64,000 nt of DNA from Crotophaga sulcirostris (GCA_013397455.1 VYZB01000134.1:727284-791283); one strand, 5' to 3'. Shown: positions 49,601 through 60,800, counted from the stretch's first letter. Program-made: numbers and translations. The notes: generated by a model not told the origin, from the sequence alone.

Positions 49601-50540
49601 TGAAAATAAAGCTATTTTAATAATCATAGTATGAAGATCTTTGTGTATATATAATGATTTCTTTCTTAAGGAGGCAAAAAATTGCATGAGGATGTTGCAG
49701 GGCATAAATCCATTCTTGTAATTGTGGAACTGGTATGGAAGTGCTCAACGACCTGCAGAAATTTCTGCTTTTACTCTTTGAGGAAAAGTATTAATATATC
49801 TCTGTATTGAATAGTTGATTTTTATGCCTTTTTTGCAAAGTTATTCATGAAACTCTAAATATAAAATCTCATATGACTGTTAATTTGGCCATATAGAGAA
49901 AGAAGTTTGGATCCCAGTAGTATCGGGAATCTTACTTCATATCGTCTTTAGTTTGATCACACCAGTATCAATAAGAGAATCCCTGTACACCTTATCAGGC
50001 ATATTGCTGTGTTATACTTCTTGTCGTTTCTTTTTGTTTCTGAGTTAATTGTGAGCTCTCTGATAATTCTTTCGGAAACTACCCGTAAGAAAAACATTTA
50101 TGCTTACATTGCACTGTGTCTTCAGGGCTGAGAGCGAAGATTTATGTGTGTAATAGAAACAGAAAATGTTTTCTCTATTTTAATAGACTTACCCCAATTC
50201 TGTTTTAAATAAAATACCGTTTCTGTAAAGTTGTTGTTTCTTTTCACTGAATAGAAGCAATTTGGAATTGCAGAGAATTGCTGGTATTAATTCTGATTCT
50301 CACTTGTGGATGAGCTGTAGAAGGAACACTGACCTTCTGGTTTATGTTTTGTTTTTCTAGCTGGTAGCTGGGAGCGTTGTGATGGCATTTGAGGAAGTGT
50401 GTCCAGATAGAATAGATCTGATTCACAAGAATTACCGAAAGCTCTGTAACTTGTTGGTTGACGTGGAAGAGTGGGGTCAAGTTGTTATAATCCACATGTT
50501 AACTCGATATGCACGTACACAGTTTCTAAGCCCATGGAAG
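19510..50540 (+). CDS. AP3B1: AP-3 complex subunit beta-1 (beta-3A adaptin), 5' part: exons 1-7
   Basis: AP3B1 encodes the large beta-3A subunit of AP-3. This heterotetrameric coat adaptor (delta, beta-3, mu-3, sigma-3) sorts cargo from endosomes to lysosomes and lysosome-related organelles such as melanosomes and platelet granules. Loss in humans causes Hermansky-Pudlak syndrome type 2. Splicing 19510-19640, 30491-30566, 35027-35101, 37941-38036, 39568-39728, 43185-43251 and 50361-50540 gives 786 nt, 262 codons, no stop, all introns GT-AG. The product has a short variable acidic N-terminus, then the adaptin alpha-solenoid with near-identity to vertebrate AP3B1: [98 protein letters not shown] and C-P-D-R-I-D favour AP3B1 over the neuronal paralogue AP3B2. 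The human protein has about 1,090 residues, so roughly three quarters lie beyond the window. Confidence 0.97.
21018..21206 (-). mobile_element. hAT-type MITE with 8-bp target site duplication (copy 1)
   Basis: The element spans 21026-21198 (173 bp) and is flanked by a perfect 8-bp direct repeat CTCTAAAG (21018-21025 and 21199-21206). Terminal inverted repeats are GGGTGTCAAACTCACGGC at the left and its complement GCCGTGAGTTTGACACCC at the right. An 8-bp duplication with a CTCTA core and CAGGG-type ends is typical of hAT/Charlie transposons. There is no transposase, so it is non-autonomous. On the minus strand it aligns by eye with the copy in intron 3, sharing CCAGCCCAGCACCTTGT. Confidence 0.85.
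21361..21720. other. Unidentified CpG-bearing segment with a hairpin
   Basis: In CpG-poor intron 1 this stretch keeps six CpGs within 21435-21472 (TTTCGAAAGCGC, GGCGTATAGCGCGTA). A perfect 9-bp inverted repeat follows, AAACTCCTT/AAGGAGTTT with a 6-nt loop (21506-21529). A 102-codon open frame runs over it on the minus strand (21405-21713) without a recognisable domain. It could be an old transposon, a regulatory element or an exapted repeat. Confidence 0.3.
26571..26637 (+). repeat. Low-complexity T-rich tract followed by G-runs
   Basis: About 45 bp of nearly pure T/C is followed by G6, G2, G7 and G3 runs separated by single A (26617-26637). The G block can form a G-quadruplex on the sense strand, so the intron 1 RNA could too. 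Confidence 0.8.
28600..28780 (+). mobile_element. MIR-like SINE (ancient, degraded)
   Basis: The 5' part ACAGAGCC..T..CGCAGGGGTTACAA with GACTGCGAGTCAGGA resembles the tRNA-related head and core of MIR. Further on, CAAAGTCATTTCACTTCTT and AGGGAAAATAGG resemble the MIR tail, which reads like CAAGTCACTTCAC ... AAAATGGG. Spacing fits a roughly 180-bp MIR. Age makes the boundaries soft. Confidence 0.55.
30491..30566 (+). CDS. AP3B1: AP3B1 exon 2 (residues 44-69)
   Basis: Acceptor CTTCTGCCGTAG, donor GTATGT. One base completes lysine 44, then [20 protein letters not shown] and KRIVG, a conserved adaptin helix at the start of the trunk domain. Phase 2 in, phase 0 out. Confidence 0.97.
30771..30925 (+). 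mobile_element. CR1 LINE 3' tail
   Basis: A short 5'-truncated copy containing CACTGCCCAGGGAGGTGGTT, TGGAGGTGTTTAAAAGACG and GATGATCTCAAAGGTCTTTT. It ends in the CR1 terminal repeat (ATTCTATGTTCTATGAT). It lies only 204 bp downstream of exon 2, in the sense orientation. Confidence 0.92.
31403..32080 (-). mobile_element. CR1 LINE 3' fragment (antisense)
   Basis: Read on the minus strand it ends in the CR1 terminus (complement of AGAATCATAGAATTG, 31403-31417). It includes GGGAAGTGGTCGAGTCACC, CCCCTGGC and GGAGAACAGGAGGCTGAAGG, plus ORF2 C-terminal sequence around S-V-L-V-K-L-P. Open frames on either strand (for example minus 31698-32015) are relics of CR1 ORF2 or shadows. It is 5'-truncated at about 32080. 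Confidence 0.93.
35027..35101 (+). CDS. AP3B1: AP3B1 exon 3 (residues 70-94)
   Basis: Acceptor TTTTCTTTTTTTTAG, donor GTACTC. Encodes [18 protein letters not shown] then VASKNIE, 25 codons, phase 0 at both ends. Near-identical to vertebrate AP3B1. Confidence 0.97.
35865..36072 (+). mobile_element. hAT-type MITE with 8-bp target site duplication (copy 2)
   Basis: The element spans 35873-36064 (192 bp). The flanks CTCTATGC (35865-35872) and CTCTATAC (36065-36072) match at 7 of 8 positions. Terminal inverted repeats are GGGGTGTCAAACTTGCAG at the left and GAGTTTGACACCCCTG at the right. It has an internal GC-rich, CpG-bearing sequence with no transposase. It is the same family as the intron 1 copy but in the opposite orientation. 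The small open frames across it (35847-36178) are not genes. Confidence 0.85.
36533..36559. repeat. Short inverted repeat (hairpin)
   Basis: An 11-bp stem (TTTATCAGGGC with GCTCTGATAAA, one G-T pair) and a 5-nt loop TGAAT, just after a T-run. Too short for a microRNA precursor; function unknown. Confidence 0.6.
37941..38036 (+). CDS. AP3B1: AP3B1 exon 4 (residues 95-126)
   Basis: Acceptor TATCTTTTCAG, donor GTGAGT. Encodes [20 protein letters not shown] then [12 protein letters not shown]. The family usually has L-V-R-Y where this has L-M-R-Y, a conservative change. Phase 0 at both ends. Confidence 0.97.
38037..39567 (+). other. AP3B1: AP3B1 intron 4 (1.53 kb, phase 0)
   Basis: GTGAGT ... 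CCACTTCTTTAG. No repeats or genes were recognised. Confidence 0.9.
39568..39728 (+). CDS. AP3B1: AP3B1 exon 5 (residues 127-179 plus 2 nt)
   Basis: Acceptor CACTTCTTTAG, donor GTAAGT. Encodes [19 protein letters not shown], then [25 protein letters not shown], the most conserved HEAT-like helices of beta adaptins. It ends with AG of serine 180. Confidence 0.97.
39729..43184 (+). other. AP3B1: AP3B1 intron 5 (3.46 kb, phase 2)
   Basis: GTAAGT ... TTTTTCCTTCTAG. A small CA-rich patch lies near 40212-40252. No recognisable transposon or gene. Confidence 0.9.
43185..43251 (+). CDS. AP3B1: AP3B1 exon 6 (residues 180-202)
   Basis: Acceptor TTTTTCCTTCTAG, donor GTAAGA. The first base completes serine 180, then [19 protein letters not shown] and R-S-T. 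Phase 2 in, phase 0 out. Confidence 0.97.
43252..50360 (+). other. AP3B1: AP3B1 intron 6 (7.1 kb, phase 0)
   Basis: GTAAGA ... TTTGTTTTTCTAG. No transposon was recognised. It contains a CTCF-like motif on the minus strand (44333-44346). The stretch at about 48540-49460 is rich in homeodomain-type TTAATTA/AATTA cores and looks less repetitive than its surroundings, but conservation cannot be judged from one sequence. Confidence 0.88.
44333..44346 (-). promoter_or_regulatory. CTCF-like motif (weaker)
   Basis: On the minus strand CCACTGGGGGGCAA matches 12 of 14 positions of the CTCF core CCASYAGRKGGCRS. Motif-only evidence within intron 6. Confidence 0.22.
50361..50540 (+). CDS. AP3B1: AP3B1 exon 7 (residues 203-262)
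   Basis: Acceptor TTTGTTTTTCTAG, donor GTAAGT. Sixty codons: [40 protein letters not shown], then [20 protein letters not shown]. Phase 0 at both ends. The next expected block (the acidic E-G-D-E-L-E-D region) was not found downstream in this window. Confidence 0.97.
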
Positions 50541-52990
50541 GTAAGTTTGTGACTTTTTAAATTCCTATTGTGTGCTTGCATTCTGAATTATTTCCATTGT
50601 TGGATACACTTAGTCTTTTAAGATGCATTTTTGTGCAGGCTTTAATAAAAATAGAAGGCAAATGCATAATTCTTAGCTCTCTAAGGCTTCACTAACACAA
50701 AGCATCTGCCCTTATTCAAACCATGAATATTCTCCTAGGCTGTAACTTGTCCTTATTTACTGTGGGCACATCCCATGGGCAGTGGAGAGAGTCCTTTTCT
50801 GTGGTTCTTTGAATGGCATGGCTTTTTTTTCTAGGAGATTTTATGTGAGGCAGAGCTGGGAAGGTTTGCCATTCTGGGAAATGGGGTAGAGTCTGCCTTC
50901 TTTGTAGGTATGAATACCCAGTATCACAGCATAATGAACTTTACATTACTTGTCTAGTCTTGTAAATGTGCGTAGGGACTGTGTGGAGACCTGAATATGG
51001 TTTTGAAATGAACAGTTTAAAAAATGCTGTGGTATTTTTATTTGTAGTACGTAAATATGAGTATACCTTTACTTTAAATTTATAAAAAGAGATATTCAAA
51101 ATACAAATCCTATCACTTACAACACCAAAATGGTAGACAGCTCAAGAAATAGATGCTATTAACATTGGTTTCAATAGGGATTTAACTCTGAATAACAATT
51201 CAAATTAGAAGACTGAGTACTTCTGGAAAGAACTATATAAAACTGCTCCACAGCTCTGGTTGTTTGTGTTTATTACAGGCTTGGGGGTACTACTACTGTT
51301 AAGTTTTACCATTTAACATGAAGCTAATTCATGTTTAAAGATGTGCATATTTGTTGATATATGTATATACTGTTTTACAGCAGTAATTGGAGGTGAACTG
51401 TGTACGATGGCATAAAAGGACGTTTGGGGTACCTACTTGTAATAAATATAAAGTGATCTCAGAATCTCAGGAAGTTTCATCATTAGATTTTTTTGTCTTT
51501 TTTCTATATTTCTTTAGACTGTAGTAGTTCTGCTATAGCTCAGCTAATGTGTCAGCACTTCTGTTCAGGCATTTTTATTTCAGTTCTGATTATTGTGCTT
51601 TGTAATTAGCATATTAACGATTTCTTTTAAAGGTTTCTTTTTTTCAGCATTGGAATACAGAATGATATCAGCTATCATTGTGTTCTTTCAACCTCAGTCT
51701 TTTAATACCCTTTGCCTGGGAATCATACTGAAATGCAGTGCCATTCTATGTTAATATATGTATAACTTATTATGTGAAAACAATTATAAGGAGATGTATT
51801 GGACAAACAGCTGATTTCAGCCTGATTTATATTCCCTTCTTAAATAAGAAGAGTTTATAATGATTAGAAAGCTAGAAATACAGCAAAAATGTGTGAAATA
51901 GAATCATGTTTCTGTATTACCAGTGGGGTTCTGGAACACCATTTTTGATTTCAGGTGAAAATTAAATTATTTGTAAGAACACATCTGTCCACAAAATTAC
52001 TTAAAATAAGGAAAGTATTTTTAGGTAATAAGACACTTAAGAAATATGTTTTCCTGATGTCCTTGACGCAGAGTGTTTGTTACATGTTGCTTATTGAAAG
52101 GAAGTAACTTGCACTTTTCTCTCTGACCTTTTGAAAGAATCAAAATTGATAGTTTGCGTTGCCTAAATCTACAGTTTCACAATTGGTTTGAGCCAGTTTT
52201 AGCCTGTGATTGTACAAAGGCTGAGTAGAAGATGATGATGAATTCTCGTATTGGATTGAGAAGTTGGAAATCTTGATGGGATTAAGTTTCTTTAAGACCT
52301 TAAGTATGTTTTTCACTGAAACTGGATGGATGTAGGTTGTAATTTTAGGTTTTGCTCTAGGAGTATAAAAGGTTTGTGTAACAATACTGCCTGTGTCAAC
52401 CTAAAACTGGTCATCAGTGGTATAGTATTAACACTTTGTTTCCACTTTCATAAGCTTCAGTGCAAAATTTAGTTTGTGTACCTACTCAGCAATTAAATTA
52501 GCAGAATTTTTTTCTGGGACTACTTGAAATGCATGCCTTTGTCAATAGATTCTTAAATGAACTCGTCATACAACAGGGCATCTTGTGCAGTAGAAGAGAT
52601 TTTTAATTTAGTTTATTTGCATCATTATGGATCAGTATTTAGGCTGTTTATATGTAAATGTATGATTTGAGGAACAATTAAGTGTTGACAAAGTAGATTG
52701 CAGTCATATCAATTGCAGTGCATTTTCCATAATTTTTCTAACTGACATCTTTGATGATAAATAGTGGATACCAAGTCAAAGCCGATTATACAGTGCACTA
52801 GGAATTCATGGCGCTGTCAGAGAGAAGACAGATTGACTTTAAATTTACATATTAATGAGAAGATTTGTTAAGAGGGTGCTTGACTATAGAAAATAACAGC
52901 ATATTTATAGGGCACGACACTTTATAAATAAAGCTGATGCAGGAAAATGGAAATTAAACCTATCAGATTAATAAATTCAAGGCTGCTAAA

Positions 52991-53004
52991 ATGCATATTT
53001 GCAT
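52991..53004. promoter_or_regulatory. POU/octamer-like double site
   Basis: ATGCATATTTGCAT combines ATGCAT with the octamer core ATTTGCAT, a layout resembling POU-dimer sites. Short motif, so chance is possible. Confidence 0.2.
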
Positions 53005-53589
53005 TTTTATTTACTAAAATTTACCTTACTTCTTGAGATACATATGCTGCTTTTGTTCAGGTTGAGCTAATTCCCAACAAGTTATGGTCTATAATGTTTC
53101 AAGCTAATTGCTTGTGCATTTAAAAACCTGAAGAAAAATTTGGAATACTTAGCAGTTATGGAGGAAAGCCTTTTTTGAGAAATATGCTCAATTTGAAGCA
53201 TTCAGAAATATGTTTAAAATTGTTGCAAAACTTTAATGAAATTACCCATTAAGCAAGAATACTTAGTTTTATATACATATTTTTAGCTTCTCTGAAGGGT
53301 AGATTTTTTATTTTGATAACGAACATAGTAAGGAAGAATGACCTTGGTTTATCCTATTTGCCTTGAAATACTTTAAGAGTGGTTTTGAAGTACTTATATA
53401 TGAAGAGCAGTTTCAGAATAACCTTTTTTCCATATGAACTGCATTCAGCTTTAACATGTATTAACTGGAATGAGGAGAAGAGATTCATATTCTGGAGTCA
53501 AAATACCTACTCAGGACTAACTGGGAAGAACAATTTCAACAATTTTCTGGGAAGCAACATATTTGATGGCAGATAACACTATAATGCGC

Positions 53590-53995
53590 CTCAGTTTAAA
53601 TGCTTTGCCCTGCCCTTGTCACAAGGGTTGTTGGGCCTGCCAAGTTGTTAGCGCACAGTTCCTGAACTATTTCAGCTTGCAGTCTAATGCACGAAGATAT
53701 TTAAAATGAAGTTGCTGTTGGCTTCCATGGATGTATTGAGTTGCAGTCCAGCAGTTTAGGAACTGATTTCCAAGCTGTTCCGCTATTGCTGTTTCTGCAA
53801 GATGAGCATCACAGAAGGTAGTGACTGCGTCAACTGTCCGAGTATGTGAATACACCACTGTGCCATCTGGGTTACTGTCTTCTGAAAACAGCTTACTTGA
53901 TCAGAAGTTTCGACGGTCATTGTAGCGAGCAAAATGGAACTGTAATCTTGCAAAAAAAACCACTTTAGAGGGCTGCTCAGCTTTGTTTCAGACAA
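53590..53995 (-). other. Unidentified CpG-bearing segment, possible degraded coding copy
   Basis: About 400 bp with several CpGs in CpG-poor intron 7. On the minus strand two overlapping open frames (53783-53995 and 53667-53858) translate to sequences such as TVTQMAQWCIH and LGNQFLNCWTATQYIH, as if one coding sequence had been frameshifted. I do not recognise the protein. No splice signals, poly(A) tail or terminal repeats are evident. It could be a retrocopy fragment or an unlisted transposon. Confidence 0.3.
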
Positions 53996-54259
53996 TTGCA
54001 GGTTAAAAATTAAGCTTTCTTGGTGTTCAATTAAGATTGGAAAAAAACAGTGAATTCAGATTGATCGTGGTTTGAGTCATGACTAAGTAATTTATAAACA
54101 AGTACTTATGAGAAGCTTGAAATCTTATACTTTTAGAGCTAATTATTGAAGTATTGCTCAATTTGAAGTGTTCAGAATTTGGCATCACTGACTGAGGGGT
54201 GAGGGTGGGAATGTATAAATTAAGCCTGAAGAAAATGATCTAGAAGAATAAGGAATTCT

Positions 54260-54844
54260 TGTGGTTTAACCCCAGTTGGAAACTAAGCACCACATTAGCT
54301 ACTAACCCACTTTTCCCCAATGAAGCGGAGGAGAGAACTGAAAGAGTAAAAGTGAGAAAATTCATGAGTTGAGATAGAAATAGTTTAATAAGTAAAGTAA
54401 AAGCTGTGGACAGAAGCAAAGCAAAACAAGGAATGCATTCTCTTCTTCCCATCGGCAGCCATCACCAGGAAAGCAGGGCCCCATCAAGCCTAACATTTAC
54501 TTGGAAAGGAAAACACCGTAACTCCTTATGTTCCACCTCCTTCCTTCTTCCCTCAATTTTGTATGGCATCATGCTCAGCCTATGGGATGGAACATCCTTG
54601 TGGTCAGTTGGGGTCAACTGCCCTAGCTGTGTCCCTTCCCAATTTTTTGTGCACCCCCAACCTGCTCGCTGGTGGGATTGTGTAAGAAGCAGAAAAGGCC
54701 TTGATTCTGTGTAAGCACTTCTCAGTAACAGTGAAAACATCACTGTATTATCAAACTCTGTTTCCAGCAGAAATCGCGAATGTAGGCCCATACTAGCTAT
54801 GATGAAGAAAATAACTCTATCCCAACCAAAATCTGCACAGGACT
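54260..54844 (-). mobile_element. Solo LTR of an avian endogenous retrovirus (antisense)
   Basis: The plus strand begins TGTGGTTTAACCCCAG and ends near ...CTCTATCCCAACCAAAATC. Read on the minus strand this is the common bird ERV LTR, which starts with a GGTT-GGGATAGAG-type head and ends TTAAACCACA. Internal blocks such as GGGTCAACTGCCCTAGCTGTGTCCC also fit. A possible ATTAAA polyadenylation signal lies on the minus strand (54384-54389). Flanking DNA shows no primer-binding site, gag or pol, so this is a recombined solo LTR. No clear target duplication is visible. Open frames inside (minus 54240-54452 and 54462-54791) are LTR sequence, not genes. Confidence 0.8.
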
Positions 54845-57800
54845 TTTAGGAGAGAAAAAACCCAAGTGTTTAAATGCATGTACCTAAAACCATTAATCAC
54901 AGAAAGTAGCCAGGATTTTGACAAATTGCAGGAAGAAACATAATGAAAATATTTATTGTGATTGCTAGCTCTGACAAAATATTGAGGTCTCTTCTGATCT
55001 CAACTGTTCTGTGATCTCTGGTCTTTTTTTAAACCCTTTGAAATGTTTTCTGCTCTTGTAATTTTTTTTTTAGTGTCATGTAGTTATAAATTCTTAGTGT
55101 ACTCCATAAAGATCATGGTTATGTGTGGTGAAATCCAGTGTCTAATGACTACTTAAGACTGCTCAGCAGTGTCTAGTACTTCTCTAAATACTTATGTTTT
55201 GTTCCCTGTGTTGGGGTGTGCATTGAGTGAACTGTAATAGTAAATTATAAAACTTCAAACAGAGCATACAGGCAGTACCGCGTGTTCTTTTCTAGAACTA
55301 GTTAACTCTGTAATGAGTGTTCTGAATCAGTTCTGCTGTTTTATTGCAGAAGAGCGTAATAAAGCTTCTAAAGCCTATACGGAGAGGCTGAGAACAGAAG
55401 GAGGGAAAGGTGTATTCAGGTCAATAGATTCCTGTTAACTAGGTGAATTTCCTAGTTTGAGTTATAAAATGAAACAAACTAAAGTTCTTTTAAAATATTG
55501 TTTATGTAAATTATTTGTTTAATACTGAATGAGAAAGCTATTTTATGCCTCCCTTCCATTTTGAGGAGAACAGAACTGTTTTGAGTAAATGAAAGCAATC
55601 TAAAAATCGTAATTGATTGTTTTAATCCCAACTGCAAGTATCATGAAACTTTGTTACAACAAAAATTGGGAATTTGGGGTTGTTGCAGAAAGATGTTAAT
55701 TACTGCAGTATAGTCTTAGCTCCTATTTTTAGACAGCAGTCCTGGGCTTAGTTGCTGCCTCTTCCAGAAATGAGAATGAGCTTTTGAATACTTCTTGAGT
55801 TTTGACAGCATGAAGTTTGATGTGAAGTTACTTAGCTCAGATGTTCCTTTAATTGTGATATATTGGGAAAAAATTTAATGTTCAGCGGTCCTCAAACCCA
55901 TAATTTCACCTGTGCCATACTCTTGTGCAAGGCTGTAGTATAGAGCTTTTATGAGTATAGGGTTTCTGATGACCATGTTGGGATTTTTTGTTTTGTTTTG
56001 GACTAAGTCTTTTACTTCATTAACTCTTTGAGTTTGTATTCAAAATTATGTTATTGGTTAAGTGAGTTCTTAAAAAAAAAAGGTACTGTAAGGCTAGATC
56101 AAAGAGTTTTTGAAGAGTCTTTCATGTAACAAATGAGTTTATGTACTCAAAATATGTGGGAAAATCTGTGTTTTTTTAAAGAATAAAATAAACATGTCTG
56201 CATGAGAGGAAAAGATGTAGTAAACTTGATTTGTTTACTGTTTATTTAATGTGTCGGAAGTTAAGCTAAGAACAAAACTGTGACTGAAAATGCCTTAATG
56301 TTAAGTTTTGCTTGCCACAGTCTGATTCTCAAGCTTGAGTAGGATTCTTATTGGAAGCTTTTTATATAGAAAGCTTTTTTTTTTCATTGTGTATAAAATC
56401 TCTCCAAAGTAGTAGAATTTTATTGTCGGTTCCTTAGCCACATTAAAATCTAGCTTTTCTAAATAAATGTGAAAATGGTGTGGTGAGTTTGAAACATGAA
56501 ACTTGGTACCACAAAGTAAACTGACTGGGAAGATGAATCCGTTTAGAGCAATGTCTTAAATTTGCCGTAGGATAGCTGTTTACAGGGATGTTACAATATA
56601 ATAGTCAGTAAACTGCTAAGAGTACCAAGAAGATACTGGAAAATTTTGTGTGATGGCTTTCTTCTTTGTTGGAACTGAGATTAAAACTAGTGTTTTAAAA
56701 CCAAAGAATAGATGCTGTTGGTAATGTCATCTAATTTGAATCTTATTTATAGAAGCTTTGAACTATTGTTGCATGCTGATGCAGTCCTTTGTTACTGATA
56801 ATGCATATTTTTTTTGAAATTATCTAGATTTGGATAATACCAAACTCCAAATTATTTAAGTCATGAAACTGTGCAGCTGATCTTTAGACCATGAGACCAT
56901 TTCCACAGTCTTGAGCCCATATGAAATATAATTCTAGTTATAATCCTCCCTTCCCTCAACTGTTGAACCTCTTTGAAACAACCTGACCATAAAGGAAAAT
57001 TCAAAGCCTTTTTAGTGAAGAAACTATTTTAGCTCAAAACCAGCTCAGAACTTCTCTGTCCCAGAGAGATGAAGTTTGTGGGAAAATGATTATTTCTGAG
57101 TGCAGTACCTTTTGTGTGAAAATGCCCTATTTTGGTCAATACCCTGAAAACAGGAAAGAGTGTCTATTGGTATGAACACAGTGAAGGCAGAAAAGAAGAG
57201 AAGAAATTTTCAAATAAGAAAATGCCTATCCCATTCTTTTCCTGCATTTTGAGATCATGGGTTATCAACCTGCCTCTTTCTGGAGTCTTGAATTTTTGTA
57301 TTAATAGGTGACTGAGACTGTATTTGCCATTGAATTATAGGAAGTCTGGTAAGAAATTTCAGTATAACTAAAATTGTCAACCTTTTTTCAGGTTTGTATC
57401 ATTTCTTGACAGTTGTTTGTATTTGAAAAATAGATTGGTTTTCAACATCATATGACTGTTAGCTCAACATTTAGGTTACTAGAATGAGGGTTAGAATCAG
57501 AAAACGTAACTCATAGTGTAAGCCAAATAGTTCTTCTGCTTGTCACAACTACCATTTCCATTAATACTCACTTCAGTTTCTATTATCTGAAAGCATGTTT
57601 ATCTCTTTAGATAAATAAACTTTAAGACCCCATGAATATAATTTTGTGCAAGGAACCATAAAATCTCATTTGACCAGACATGTTAGCTTTTCTCTAAAGC
57701 TTAAAATTAAAGTACCAGTTTCTATTGTAATTTGTTGGAATGATATCTTTTATATAACTGTATTAATATATTACTTTTTCAGTATAATTCCAGCAGTCAT

Positions 57801-60800
57801 TTGAATAGAGTTGTAATCTGAAACATGATTGTCAGAAGAGGTCATTGTAGGAATCCGAGTCTGTTTCAGTGGCTTCAGATCTGCGTAGTTCTACAAATCT
57901 AACTAAAACCTCAGGTTTTCTTTCTGTCCTCTTTGTCCCAACGGTAATGAATTGACTGGTTATAATTGAGGTAATATTCAAACATATCAGAGTAGTATCA
58001 CAATGATCTTGCAATCTGTATTGGTACTTTATTCAGCTGTGGTTATCTTAACAGAAAGCACATATGTCCTTATTGATGGAGTGATAGAATGCGATGTTTG
58101 GTAGTGTGATAATTGTGTATAAGTCTTTTATATAAATAGGCTATGTGTTATGATTTCTATATCTCCCTACCTAATCATTGCGCTCTCTTCTTACTGACTT
58201 TTGGACTGCAAGTGTTCGGTCTATTTTGACTTTGCTTAGCAGGGAGTAATGGTCATAAGCCTTCTGGTGACTGCACGTTTCTTCAGGAAACCTCCTTACA
58301 AATTCTTTCATGGTAGGATACAGGTCATATTCCAGACCACTGCTTCGTTACCAGAATCTTTTTATATTCTCTGTGTGGTAGAAGGGAGAAATTTAAGTTT
58401 CTAAAGTTCTCATTCATTTTGAAGTGGCTTTGTTCTTGAAAGCTGTAAATATATCCTTTATGAGACCACACGGAACACACTGTTCTGGTCCGGTGACAGC
58501 AGAGTCACTGCCTGCTTTCTGTCCATTCAGAACAGTTTGTACCATTCTACAGTTTGTAACCGTTACTGTAACATGCATGCTGGTACTATGATCTGGTTTG
58601 TTTCTCGCCTATCTTGTAATCCTCAACCCGTTTCTTTCTGATGACTCTGTACACAAGAGCATCAGCCGGAGTTTGTTACATGCTGGGAATTTGCTTTCCT
58701 TCAATATACCAATAAAAGATTCTACAGCTAACTTTAAACAGGAAAAATTTATTTGCTTCATTAATTTTGTCCTACAGAGGGGCAGTGTCTGCAGCTTTAA
58801 ACGTTTAAAGAAACCAGTATATGATTCATTTATGTGGGGGTCTGGCATTTTTCTAAATGCCACAAGATGCCCTGTCTTCAGTTGTTATGGATGTTGTGTA
58901 GGCTCCATACCTTCAGGATCTGCCAGGCCCATGCAGATATTTTTCATGCTTGAGGGAATATAAAATGGCACTAGATACTTATGCACTTCAAATACTCCCC
59001 TACTTTCACATGGCCATCAGGGCATCTAATTATATCATTGCTAGACCCTGTTAGTCCATTCACAGTAGCACAGGTCTTTGTCACGCAGATAGTTATAATG
59101 GCAGCCTACCTAGGAAAGAGTGAGTATACTTTGATGGCTGGTTAGTACTTGAAAGGAAATCATTGTGTATGTAGTGGATGATCTGGTCCTTTTATTCTTT
59201 GGCTTTTCAACTCTCTTTGGCTTAATAAGACAAAATTTATTTCTTGCTCTCATCTAGTTAGTACCTGAAGATCTCTGCCTTCTAAGGCCTTTCTCCACCC
59301 AGGCTGCAGATAATGTTTGTCATTTCTCAAATATTTTTACAATGTAGGACTGTGCCTTTTTTTAGACCACTAGCAACTCTTCATGTCAAGCTCTTTCTGT
59401 ACTGACAAACCTGTATCTTATTCAAGGACTTCCTGATGTGAAGAGGACGAATACTTCTGCCAGCATGTGGTTATTGATAAGTGTGATTGGTTGAGGTATG
59501 CTCATCTGTCAGAAACTTGTCACAGCTCATCTCCTTGGCTCTTTGAACATTCTTGAGGGTGATTTTTGGTTTGCTATGATAGACAACAGATAGGTCTGTT
59601 CTGGTGTTTTGAAACACATCTATGAAGTTCATGGAAGAATTTAGGCATCTTCACACACTTCAAAATTTCCATTCTATCTTGGATACACCATTAATTTTTT
59701 AAGTAGCAAACAATTTTATACATTTTCTACCACTTCCCTTTTCCAAGGATGCCTTTCATGATGCAGCAAGTGGACTACTGATCTTGACTGGCTGTGGTGG
59801 TTTTAGTATTGCACTCAGATTCACCAACTAGTGTGTAGTCCCAAAACTCTTCTTACCTTCAGAACTTAGCTTATCCAAAACTCTTCTGAGCGCAGCTCTT
59901 TAAAAATAGTAGAAAGGGCTCTGGAAAATAGCTAATATCTATGCCAGAGATTCTGCTGCGAGGATCAATAAACTGAGTGTTTTTCCTCATGAATCTGAGG
60001 AGAGAAACTGAAGTCTACAACTTTAAAATCAGTTATGTCTAACCTAGGAATACAAATATTTGAATTGCTTTTGAATAGAATATGGAGTTAAGTCTGCTAG
60101 AATGGCCAAGTAGTATGTGTTCATGCTTTGGATTTCAGTGAAGTTTTACTTTAACTATGAGTTTGTGGATGTGTGAAACTTTGTTTGGAGGCAGTTGTAG
60201 CATTCACATAATGTGCTTTACCTAAATGGAAGGCACATTCTCAACTCTGATGCCATATTAAATATAATTTCAAGCAAAATATCAGTTAAATGTTAGCTCA
60301 TTTACTCAGTAACTTTAGAAACAGGCTAATGGAACTTGTTATCTGGCGTTTTTTCATTTAAGCTATTAATAATTTATGAAGATGTCCCTAAACTGTATGC
60401 CTGGAATAACATAAAAAAGAATTACATATTAGTTCCTTCACACTAAAATACTCACTTCCCTACTGGATTGAATAAATCACAGAAGATGGGGAATGCACAG
60501 AATCCACTTGCAAATCCTAGCTTGGAATGCTAGTGGTCTCTGGTTTTAATGACATCATTCTCCGAGGGTTCTGAACTTTTTAGTGGTTTCACAATTTAGA
60601 AAAGCTATTAACTGCACAATTAAATCATGTGCTACTACAGACTGTTAAAGTGTACTTAATGCATTTTTGCTAAAGACTGACACTGAAAGGGAATGCCTCT
60701 GTTCTCCCTTTACCACCTACTGCTTTTGAAAATTCAGCAGTTTTAGTGATCCTGTGACCAGAGAGTGAGCCAAATCATTTTGCTGATCCTGGTGAATATC

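Noticed and set aside
53185..54178. Similar 25-mers (TGCTCAATTTGAAG...TTCAGAA) flanking the unknown segment
   Set aside because: Identical 14-mers are expected several times by chance in 64 kb of AT-rich DNA, and the similarity does not extend, so it is not evidence of a duplication.
54462..54791. 109-codon minus-strand open frame
   Set aside because: It lies wholly inside the solo LTR and has no independent support.
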